From assembly GCA_002794775.1 (NCBI GenBank), contig NBAY01000008.1:372001-436000 (forward strand): 64,000 nucleotides of DNA, read 5' to 3'. The notes below the pieces were generated by a model that saw only the letters and a program-made list of their open reading frames with translations, searched no databases and had not been told where the DNA came from. Below are positions 46,067 to 56,136 of this stretch, one piece after another; position 1 is the stretch's first letter, and the number at the start of each line of letters is the position of its first letter. This stretch comes from Porodaedalea pini (lineage: Eukaryota; Basidiomycota; Agaricomycetes; Hymenochaetales; Hymenochaetaceae). The position numbers and the translations under genes are program-made.

Positions 46067-46443
46067 CAGTAGAGGTTTAATTTCCTTGGGCTTGTTGAAA
46101 TTTCTAGTAGAGCCTAGGGCCGTGATTTTTTCTGATATTTTCAGGGAAAGTCCAGTTTCCCTTTCCTTTCCTTTCGGTTCAATTTTGTGAGTCTGCATGT
46201 TATAATTTAACTAATTCGCGTTCTAAGCGCTTTTGAATAAAGTTTATATCCCTGCGAGATCTGAGTTCAATAAAAAGTTTCTATTTTGGTTTACCGGCGT
46301 TTACCGTGCAGATCATTAAAAGCCAAGCCGCTTTCTGCGCGGACTCTTCCTGTCTTCTCCTGTCCTCAGCTTTGACCTCCAGCACTGGTCTCAAATTTCG
46401 CAAGGCTCGCGTAAAGTCGACGACTCTTTGTTAGATCGGAACT
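46067..46443. promoter_or_regulatory. Spacer with likely ALE1 promoter
   Basis: This 377-bp stretch between the second MARVEL-like gene and the MBOAT gene has C/T-rich runs (ccctttcctttcctttcgg) but no gene. Confidence 0.3.
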
Positions 46444-48591
46444 ATGGACGCGATATTTGGGCCTCTGGCCGACTCGCTAGGCGCGTCCGTCGACCAGGTC
46501 AAGGTCAGTGTTTTTCGGTTCCGTACCACGTCACTAGCACTGACCCTCCAAACGCACGCGCTTTCTGCTCATCCAGCTCATCTCGTGCCTCCTCATTTCC
46601 TACCCGCTGGGGAGCGTGTTCATACGCCTGCCGTCGGGGAACCACACCCTGAAGCACCTCTTCAACATCGGCGTGACGCTGTTCTACCTGCTCGGGATGC
46701 TCGACCTCTGGTCTGGCACCGCGCAGCTGCTGGGCAGCATACTGGTGACGTATTTCGTAGCGAAGAACGTCGAGGGACAGAATATGCCGTGGATTGTGCT
46801 CTTGTGAGTACTAGTCTTGCGTTTTCTTGCGTTTGATTTGAGAAGTGTGGTCGGGGACTTAAGAAGAACGCGTGACGTTTTGTTTTTAGTGTCGTGATGG
46901 GACATCTCATGACCAAGTACGTTGGATGTTCATTGTTCTCCTTGGTTTGGAACAGGAGTCTTACGCGTTTTAGCCATGTCATTCGCGCCATGTTCAATCT
47001 GAGCTACGAGACGTTCGAGGTCACTGGCCCGCAGATGGTCCTCACGATGAAGCTTACGACCTTCGCGTGGAACGTGTATGATGGCCGACGTCCTGTTGAG
47101 GTGCATTTATCGTCATGCGTGACACGTGCGCCTTTTCGCTGACGCGTCTTGACGAATAGGAGCTGGACAAATGGCAGCTCGAGAAACGCGTCGTAGAATA
47201 TCCGTCATTATTGGCTTTCCTGGGCTACTCGTAAGTACTAGTCACATAGCGCGCTTCATATATATGTCGCATATGGGACGAGCCTTGAACTATTCTGAAG
47301 ATTCTACTTCCCCGGATTCCTTGTCGGACCGTACCTCGACTTCGCGTCGTACGCCTCGCTCATCGACGAGTCGCTCTTCACTACGAAGAAAGGCAAGGAA
47401 AAGGAGTCCACGCCCGGCGGGCGGCGCATCCCCACCGGCCGAAAGCGCGTCGCGTACAGAAAGATGCTCATCGGACTTGCATTCCTTGGGATGTACGTCA
47501 CGCAGATAGGGAAATTCAATTATGCTGTGTCCTTGCAAGATTGGTTTGTCCAGAGGGGGCTGCTGTACCGGTATGTTCTCTTTTTTCATTTATTTTTTTC
47601 AACGTGTTCATGCAGTAAGTGACGATCATGAAGTCTCGTGTACATCCAGATCTGTGGTGTCTTTGAACGGACAAAGTACTATGCGATCTGGACCTTGACC
47701 GAGGTTCGTCACTCGAAATCCTTTATTTCTTTAGAGTGGCTAATAGACTTTCCGATAGGGTTCAAGCATCCTGACGGGTCTAGGTTTCTCAGGATACGGC
47801 CCGAACGGAGAGTCGCTCTGGAACGATGCTGCGAACGTCGACATTATGAACATCGAATTTGCTCCGAGCTTCAAGGTGATGCTCGACTCATGGAACATGA
47901 AGACGAACAACTGGCTGCGCGAATGTATATATAAGCGCGTGACTCCGAAGGGAAAGAAGGCTGGGTAGGCGTCTCATACTTTGTCTATCGTTTAGCCTTG
48001 ATGGCTGACTTTCACTTTCAGATTCAAAAGCAGCATGATCACGTTCGGCACAAGCGCATTCTGGGTGTGTACTTAACCTTTATGAATTACAGAACTGTTC
48101 TCAGAACCGAATTGTTAACACAGCACGGCTGTTCGGGAGGATACTATATCGCCTTCTTCTACGGTGGCTTCGTTCAGACCGTCGGCCGTCTTTGCAGGAA
48201 CCATTTCCGGCCCCTACTCCTGCCTGCAAACGCGGGCAGGAACGACGCTCCCCCGGCGACGTTTGCGAAGCAGGCGTACGACGTCCTCGGCGTGGTCTGT
48301 GCAGTCGCGTGCACGAACTACGCGGCGATGCCCTTCATGCTCCTCAGCGTGCGCGACTCGCTGCAGGGCTGGAAGGCCGTAGGGTGGTATGGGCACGTCA
48401 TCGTTGTTGGTGCCTTGGCGTTCTTCTACCTCGGCGGTTCGCACTATTTGAAGAGCGTGCAGGCCAAGCGGGCGAAGAAGGTGGACATGAAGAAGACGGC
48501 CTCTGGTGCTTCGACGGGTGTGTCGACGCCGAGGCCGATGACCATCCCTCCCGTAGACATCGCTCTGAACGAGGTCGACAAGAAGCTTTAG
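46444..48591 (+). CDS. ALE1: Lysophospholipid acyltransferase, ALE1/LPCAT-type MBOAT
   Basis: An ER multi-pass enzyme that reacylates lysophospholipids with acyl-CoA (Lands cycle). The N-terminus MDAIFGPLADSLGASVDQVK leads into LISYPLGSVFIRLPSGN, then VTLFYLLGMLDLWSGT. Further blocks are VMGHLMT, GPQMVLTMKLTTFAWNVYDG, LAFLGYSFYFPGFLVGPYLD and KYYAIWTLTEG. The MBOAT active-site region holds SWNMKTNNWLRECIYKR with its Asn and SSMITFGTSAFWHGCSGGYY with the catalytic His. The tail is Lys-rich and cytosolic (KAKRAKKVDMKKT-like) and ends NEVDKKL, a KKxx-like ER signal in loose form. About ten introns; all exons join in frame. Substrate preference cannot be told from sequence. Confidence 0.88.
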
Positions 48592-48908
48592 ATCTTGGCG
48601 TCTCATAATGGCCTGCAGAAAATTAGATTCATGCACGTTTAAAATTACACTTATCGCGAATTTCTAGTAGCTATCGTCGTTATGTTCTTGGTCAATTGCA
48701 ACTTGTTTTCATTTAAACAGTCTTCATGAAGTTAGAGGCAGGGTGCGGGTCAGACGTGCGATCATGGGTGTATTGTGGGATGCATACAAGAGAGTAAGGC
48801 AAGGGTAGAGAGACAGACAAATGCATATAGCCCATTCAACATAAAAAGCCGCCAGCCAGTGAGACGCACACTGCCGTATCGCCCTCGAGGAGTTTTGGAA
48901 CAAGGCAC
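48592..48908. terminator. Convergent 3' region of ALE1 and RPL18
   Basis: The two genes converge across 317 bp. An ATTTAAAC-rich part at about 48710 may carry 3' processing signals. No gene is seen. Confidence 0.3.
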
Positions 48909-49723
48909 TTAGACCTTGAAACCACGGGACTTGCGGCGTCCACGGGCACGCTCGAACTAAAATAGAATAAACATCTTAAACAAAAAAGGACGTAAAAGAC
49001 GAGCAAAGGCGAGCAAACAGACCTTGCGGCCCTTGGAGATGGTGTAGGGCTTCTTGTTCTTGTGCGGGCCCATGCCGAAGTGCTTGACCGCCTCGCGCGA
49101 GTTCCTCTTCCCGCGGAGAAGGACGGTGTTCGTGCCCGTCGGCGCACGCAGCGCGAGCTGGTCGAGCGTAAGCACCTCACCGCCGGCGTTGAGGATACGC
49201 TCCTTGGCCGAGCGCGTGAAGCGGAGCGCGGCGACGGTGACCTTCGGCGCGATTTGCAGACGCACGTCGTCGGTCACGGTGCCGACGACGACGATCGTCT
49301 TCGCGTCGCTTTCCGGCGTGCTGGCGACCTCCTTGAAGATCTTCGAGAGGGAGACGGGGGGACGGTTGACTTTCGATTGGAAAAGCCGCTTGAGAACGAC
49401 CTGTGGACAGAATGCGCAGTATAAGTTTCCCGTTCTTCTATGTCAATATGAATCTCCAGAATAAAGACCTTGTTAAAGGCGCTGTCGGTCCTACGGGCGA
49501 GGAAGCGGTACAGCTGGAGATAAAGACAGCAATTAGAGCTAGCGCAACATGCGTGGGTGGACACAAACGCGCACTTTGACGAGCAAGAGGAGGTACGGAT
49601 CCTCGCTCTTGGGGGCCGTGCGGTGGCCCTTCCTGACGTGGTGCTTGGCAATGTCGATACCCTGTAAACATGCTTCCGTTGAGCGATACACACAGGCGCT
49701 GCGCGCGACAGTGTACTCACCAT
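48909..49723 (-). CDS. RPL18: 60S ribosomal protein L18
   Basis: A structural protein of the large ribosomal subunit (eL18). The start codon at 49723 is an exon by itself (ATG then GTGAGT). The next exon starts [20 protein letters not shown], then [124 protein letters not shown] and the last exon [15 protein letters not shown]. This is the complete eL18 sequence order at normal length. Strong expression is expected, and early introns as seen here are common in fungal ribosomal protein genes. Confidence 0.96.
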
Positions 49724-51018
49724 TGTTGAACGTTGCCGGCCGTGTCTTGACGAAGAGCTCAAAGTGATTTTCGAGGCTGAAGCGTTGTGTGAGAAATGTA
49801 TGAGGTAAGCAAACTACATAGCACAAGCGACTTCGTTCTCACGCTTTCAACGGCAACGACCTCTGAATTCAAGCTCTGCAACAGTTGTACTTCGCCGTCT
49901 GAAAGAATGTTTATTATCTGATCTCGAATTACTGAATGGATTGTAAAGATTGCAATAATGCATCGCCTGGTCCGAAAAGAGTATGGCCTGTCCGACAGTA
50001 CTAGTCTGAAATCTACCACTAAATTAGCAATTTCATATGAATCCGTACAAGCTGAATACGACATATAAGTAATACGTCTGGGAGTTTAGGCAGGTTCCCG
50101 AGGTCAAATCAAGTAGCAGAGTGTGCTCACCATGAATATTGAGCGGCATGAGATACTCTTCCTGCTTCTCCCAACTCAGCCCAACCCAGGGTTCACTTAT
50201 TTGACCAATAGTCGTGGCGGCAATATCTGATACGAGCTGCTTATATGCAGCAGCAATGAAGACAAAAGCCACTTATGCTCTGCACAAGAGATTGTACAAA
50301 AAGACCATATAAAATGCCAGTGGAAACGATACTACGGTCAAAACTATATTAGTGACCGAATGCACAGTACCGAAGGGGAGCGTTAGCGGAAAACAGACAG
50401 AAGTAGTATAATTAGTGTATTTCGCTTGTTACGCCAAGATCATGCACTTGGTAAAGGAATAAACATCGATGCACTAGCGTACTGTATATGGCTGCTATTG
50501 AATGTGTCGACATGAAATTACCTCATGCAAACATTAATTGGAGCTACAGCAGGTCCAAAAACTTGAGTAGAGTCTAGCTAAGCTACTTTGCACGTCAGAT
50601 ATGCATATGGAGGAAAACTAGATAATTAACTCGTGCGTAGCGTCGTTTTAGCTGGTTTTCGTCGTCCTGACGCTAACTAAGTGCTGATGTGCCGAGAGGC
50701 CCGAGACACTGCTACAACTTTCGAGTGCAGAGTGAGTTGATTTGTTGGCTCTCAGAAAGGCTTACTAGTACTGACAGATCAGACACCAAACTATTAGTAT
50801 GATAACCTCCCATATTGAGCCGTCGAGGAGGCTCATGTTCAGAAGCGTGTCTGTATCACATGACTGCGGGGTGTTCCAGATGAGGTAAGCTCGGTTGCTT
50901 TCCCCTTTTGCTGTGGCCGTGGCGTCGAAACCCCACTCGTTTTGGTTGGCTTTAACTACCATGGTGCGTACGCGCCTGTTTGACGCCCAGTCCGCAGTCC
51001 CGTCCTTTCCTCAGCACA
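49724..51018. other. 1.3-kb spacer with no firmly supported gene
   Basis: This is the shared upstream region of RPL18 and the Tra2-like gene. Minus-strand frames at 50033-50272 (with WVGLSWEKQEEYLMPLN) and 50765-50962 (with NQNEWGFDATATAKGESNRA) look partly coding but have no partner exons or known domain; they could be relics of a lost gene. Confidence 0.35.
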
Positions 51019-52095
51019 ATGTCTAACATGTCTGTCTGTTCTCAGTATAGCGAAGCCCCCGCCCCTGTTGACCCGTACTCGGATGCGTACAACGCGCCTC
51101 CGCCGTCCTCAGCCGCCGTCCCGTCTTTGGACCCGCGCGACACCCTTCCCCTTCGCGGCCGGTCCCGCTCAAGGAGCCCTATACGCGGCGGTCGTAGCCC
51201 TCCGCCCTCTTACCGTAGCAGGAGGTCTCCCCCGCCTTCTAGGCCGAAGCATGCGCCCGTTGTATGGTCGTTGATTTTTTTCACCGGCGCTTATTCGCTG
51301 ATGGAGTTTCTTTTTGGAGCAGAACCCTGTACCCACAAATGTCCTTGGTGTCTTCGGGCTGAGCATCCGTACCACTGAGCGTGACCTTGATGAAGAGTTC
51401 GGTCGGTTTGGACGCGTTGAAAAAGTGACGATTGTCTACGACCAGCGCGTAAGTCGTTCTGCACCTCCTTTTCCATCTTTTTACTTAGCTCCCACGAGCA
51501 GTCCGACAGATCTCGCGGATTCGGCTTCATCAAGCTTGCCACTGTAGAAGATGCAACTCGTTGCATCCAAGAGCTGAACGGCATTGTATGTTCTTCAATG
51601 AAGGCAAGACTTGATTGAACGCTCAACATGATGTACTTGCAGGACCTCAACGGTCGTCGCATTCGTGTTGACTACTCTGTCACCGATCGCCCTCATGCGC
51701 CGACTCCGGGTGAATATATGGGCCATCGCCGCACCATCGGTCGGGAGCCTGATCGTCGGGAGCGTGCCCCTTACCGTGACATACGGGACCGCGACCGCGA
51801 ATATCGGCGCGACTACGATGACCGGGACAGGTACTATGATCGCGACCGTTTCGAACGTTATGATCGCTACTCGGAAAGGGACCGCGACCGTGACCCGTAC
51901 GGACGCGACCGGGACTGGCGTCGCCGTACGCCCCCTCCGCCGCCTTCCATCAAGCGCTACAGTCCAGACCGTCGTCGTCGTAGCTATAGCCGCAGCCCAC
52001 CTCGAGGAAGCAGTCCAATGGTCAGTTCTCGCATGAGGGAGTATGATCTGCCGCCGCCGGCTTCTTCGGGTCTCAACGGCGACCCACGTTGGTGA
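51019..52095 (+). CDS. Transformer-2-like SR splicing factor
   Basis: A nuclear RNA-binding splicing regulator. An N-terminal RS/Pro-rich part ([20 protein letters not shown]) precedes one RRM with RNP2 LGVFGLSI and RNP1 RGFGFIKL. The RRM is preceded by NPVPTN and followed by [24 protein letters not shown] and [10 protein letters not shown], the linker typical of Tra2 proteins. The C-terminal part is Arg/Asp/Tyr-rich ([20 protein letters not shown]) and ends in [15 protein letters not shown]. Introns lie within 51262-51322, around 51450 and around 51590. The start at 51019 ([14 protein letters not shown]) is plausible, but an earlier exon cannot be excluded. Length of about 290 residues fits the family. 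Confidence 0.85.
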
Positions 52096-53330
52096 AGAGG
52101 TCGTGAAAACCGCTGTCTTACCGATGCTTGTGCAAATCACTCTCTTCGGCAAGGGGATTGGCGGTAAAGCCTTGCATAAGCAAGTTGCTGGCAAGCAGTC
52201 AAGTCTTCAAGGCTGGAGGCGGACCAAATTCCAAGTCCATCCGAAGCACGTCAAGTATTATCAAGTTTCGTTTCCTCATTCCTGAAATCAGTTCAATATT
52301 GTCAAATCTCTCCAAATTTACCACCGCATCCGAGAAAAAAAAAAGAAAAAAAAAAAGAAGATTGACCGGACCCGTACGCGTAGCAGAGGTCGACGTATTC
52401 GCGCAAGTTTTTCCAGTCTACGCTATTCTTTGTCTCCCCCTTTCTTGCCTGATTGCCTGTAATGCTCCCAACTTACCCGTCTAATGCGATCTCCTATTGG
52501 CCTGACAAATTTGCGGAGAAGTCAACACCGCCTCGGCGCCTAATAGAACACGCAGGTCTCTGCAACCCTCTGCCCATTCTTCTTCATTCGCATGCCAGAA
52601 GGATCAATAGAAGTCATGAGGAAATGATGAAGCCAACAACTGGGTTGTGCACCACGGCGCCTGATAGTAATCAAACCGTAGTACGTGGCGAATGGCAACA
52701 TCCCATGCAAATTGCTCGAGTACTTGAGCTTCTAACTGGTCCAGTGCGTAATTCCGAAGATCAATTCACACTGCGCATAGTCACGAACGTGATAGCGCAG
52801 TCCGAAGGTTCTGGCTGCTGCAGTGGTGTTTGAAGCGTGTTCCGCTCTTGCGGCGTCCCAGGAATTTTTTTAGCTTTTGACTCCTATCACACTGCGTACT
52901 GCGGGGCGGCGCCTTCCGAAGCTTTGGATAATCTTGCGATCAAGAAAGCATGATTCATCGAAGAGCTGTTGTGTATCTTGTTCGCACTGGAAATCTGTGC
53001 AGGGCACTGCGATGCATTCGGCTAGGCTTGTAACAGTAACCTTGTTGGACAGCCTTATGGTCTTGTTTTCCAACCTATATCAATTGGCATTTATGTAAAT
53101 ATTTGCATAGGCAATATTAATGTAAACGAGCAATATAATGTAGCATGGAGGAAATTGTTTGAAAATATGGATTTTTGTTTTAAATTTGCTTTGGGAGACG
53201 AGAAAGGAAGTAGTTCCCACGATTTATTTAATCTATTCTTAGACCAATTTTTTGGCAAGTCCGATGCTACAGTTCGGAAAGCTCATTTCTTCACGTCCAT
53301 CTGATCTTGTATATCCCTTGAACCTCAGCC
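52096..53330. other. 1.2-kb spacer between Tra2-like and nucleostemin-like genes
   Basis: It has no supported gene. A poly-A-rich tract interrupted by single G residues lies at about 52334-52359. The region next to 53330 should hold the promoter of the GTPase gene and is AT-rich (53090-53260). Confidence 0.4.
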
Positions 53331-55540
53331 ATGCCCCGCATTCGAAAAAGTAAGATGCTAACTCTTCTTCGTCGGTGCTGAGTTGCTTACATGTCTCGCA
53401 GAGACGAGCAAGCGTGGAACGACGTTCCAGCGCTCAAAAGTTAAGCACAAAGTTGCGGAGAGCAAGAAAAAAATCAAGAAGGCAGCCAAGAAGAACCCAC
53501 AGTGGAAGTCGAGTGCGTCTGCATGGTAAAGGGTAGGCGTTCTGTATACGTCTACTTACAGCCTTGCTATTTTGAAGAACATGCGAAGGATCCGGGCATT
53601 CCGAACAACTTCCCGTACAAGGACCAGATACTCGCGGAGGTCGCAGCTCAGCGGAGACAAGTGCGTAAAATTTCTGGAACGCATTTTAGGGACCTTATCA
53701 AATGGGTTGTGACAGGACGAGGAGGAGAAACAGAAGCGGAAGGAGCAGAGGAAGGCAGAAAAGGCGGCAGCGAAGGCTGGAGGCGCAGAGAAGGATGAGG
53801 ACGACCAGGCTGAAGAAGATGCCACTGGCTTTGACGGAATCAGCAGCGTAATCCCATCCGCATTAAAGACGACTGCGAAGGCATCGTCAGCAAAGGGCAA
53901 GGAGCGAACTTTGGCTGTTGAAGAGGACGAAGAAGTACCTATCCTGATGAACAGCGAGTACACGGACTTGAAGTCGGTACTAGACAAGGCGGACGTTGTA
54001 CTGCAAATATTGGACGCCAGGGATCCCTCGCATATCAAAGCACCCATCTGCAGCGTTATATAGGTAAGAAGGGGAAGGGGAAGATATTCATGATCCTTAA
54101 CAAAATCGGTGTGTTTTCATGTTTCCCTTCCTCCGAAGCTCCTTGTTACTGAAGCCGTGCAAGATACTTGTCCGCGGGAGACTGTACAGTCTGTGGGTGA
54201 CGACGTTGAGGAAACAGCATCCGACCTATCTCTTCCGTTCCGCGTCTGCCTTTTTGCCGAAGGTGGAAGAGCAAGGCAAGGCGTCCGCGAGCAAAGCGGG
54301 TGAAACGACTGTATCATTAACTGATGCTGTCGGAATCGACGCCCTTCTGAAGGCTCTTGCGATAGAGGCGAGCAACAAGAGCGATGGCCCACTTTCTGTC
54401 GCTCTCATCGGTGTCGCAAATGTCCGTGCTTGATTTTATCTTTTCCTTCATCCATTACGTCTGACGACATACCAAAAACAAAAAAGACTGGAAAATCCTC
54501 TATCCTAAACTCATTACTTCGAAAGTCGATATCGCCTATCTATAAACTCAGCTCAGTCCCAGCGGGGCCTTCAACTACCGAACGGCCTCTTGAAGTGACG
54601 CTCGAGCATGACGGCAAGCATATAAACTTCATCGACACGCCGGCGCTGTCGTGGATACCACCCGCAGATCTGGACGGCGCCGCTGCATCCAAGCTGCGCG
54701 CAAAGGACGTTCTCTTGAGAAACAAGGGCAGGATAGACAGGGTAAAGGAGCCGCTCGTCCCTGGTACTGTCTTTCTTCTTGACTCTATCCTCCTCTCTAT
54801 CTATTAACCAATGAATTCCCATGTGCTCTCTCCGGAAATAGTAGCAGACATCGTCGCGCGCGCGAACGCCGAAGACCTGATGCTCTTCTACACGCTGCCG
54901 GCCTTCACGCCCGGCGACGCGACCGCGTTTCTCTCCGCCCTCGCGCGCGCACAGGGGCTCGTCAAGAGGCGGGGCGAGGTCGACCTCGTCGGCGCCGCGC
55001 GCGTCGTCCTGCGCGATTGGAGTACCGGACGTCTTCCGCGTTTCGCGCCGCCCGCCTTCTCCTTCCTCTTCCCTTCCCCTTCCGTGGCGACTAAAGATGC
55101 CGCGGTGGCGGATGCGAGCAAAGAAGTGTACGCAGAGGACGAGGCGCTGCTGAAAGCTGCGCCGCTGAGAAAGGAGATGCGCAGGGCCGCGGGATCGTTC
55201 GACTCGTGTCCGGCTCGGTGGAGACGCGTGAGGCTGCGCTCGACGTCCCCTGGGACGAAGAGAAAGAAAGCGAGGAGGAGGGAGAGGGCGTTGCAGAAGG
55301 AGAGGAAAGCATGGACGAGGATGTCGAAATCTCCGACGGCGATGGCGACGAGGACGAGGACGAAGACGAGCCGCCGCCTCCCACACACAAGGGCAAGCGG
55401 AAGCGCCACGAAAAGTCCGCCCCGCCCTAGCGTCTAGTAAAAAGGTTACATTCGCTGCGCCTCCGGCAGGCAGCAAGCAGGCGCGTGCGTACTCAAACTC
55501 AGCCAAGGCTGCACCTAAGATGAAGAAGCTGCGGAAATAA
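53331..55540 (+). CDS. GRN1: Nucleostemin/Grn1-type nucleolar GTPase, four frameshifts
   Basis: A circularly permuted GTPase for 60S subunit assembly in the nucleolus. It starts MPRIRK, then KTSKRGTTFQRSKVKHKVAE, a basic nucleolar region. Next comes the coiled-coil EEEKQKRKEQRKAEKAAAK, then SVLDKADVVLQILDARDP (permuted G5-like block), KGKIFMILNKID (G4) and TCPRETVQ. VALIGVAN-TGKSSILNSLLR (G1) and INFIDTPALSW (G3) follow, then VLSPEIVADIVARA and an acidic C-terminus ending KAAPKMKKLRK. The frame is lost by one base near 54027, 54190, 55183 and 55426, yet the protein on both sides stays well conserved. Three of the four losses are one base short in a C or G run. Either this copy is a recent pseudogene or the assembly has indels. 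Confidence 0.78.
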
Positions 55541-56136
55541 ATCTATCCTTCATCTTTCTTCCCCTTCTTTTTTGTTCGTTTTTAAAAAAAAAAAAACTCA
55601 CTTGCATGTACGAACGTCGATATTCGTATCATCCTGCTTTCTCTCTATAGATCCAGATCCCATCCTGACTTCCGCCTCACTTCACGATATTGATGGTGTT
55701 CTTCCAAAACCGTGCATCTGTGTATTTTGCCCGGTACAAAAAGCGTCTCTAGCTTACTCTATGAAACCCCCAAATCACGGCTGCCCGGCCTGTGGTCCCA
55801 GGTGACTTGGATGACCCAACAAGAAAGAATAAAGGTGGAATGCGAATGTTCGTCAGATATGCGTGCGTGAGGAAAGTGTATTATGAAAAAAAAAAAAAAA
55901 GCTTAAGGGAAAAAAAAACTGTTTGTGTTTGACGTAGAGGAGTAAGAGTAGACAGCGTCCGTCCGTCCTCGACTCGTAGCTGGATCACCTATTAAGATAC
56001 CCAAGAAGAATAAGCTAAGATATACGTGAGGGTCCCCCGTAATGTCCGTCAGGTAAAACACATGAAAGAACAGGGAAAACGCAAAGCAAAGCAAGACGAA
56101 ACGAAAAAAAGCACGAAATCGCTTCGTCTGCCCTCC
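55541..56136. other. Convergent spacer with homopolymer tracts
   Basis: This lies between convergent gene ends. Runs of A occur at 55584-55597 and 55885-55900 and again near 55911. No gene is supported. Confidence 0.4.

Noticed and set aside
50033..50962. Minus-strand frames near RPL18 that look partly coding
   Set aside because: No start, no partner exons and no known domain could be joined; kept only as a possible relic in the spacer note.
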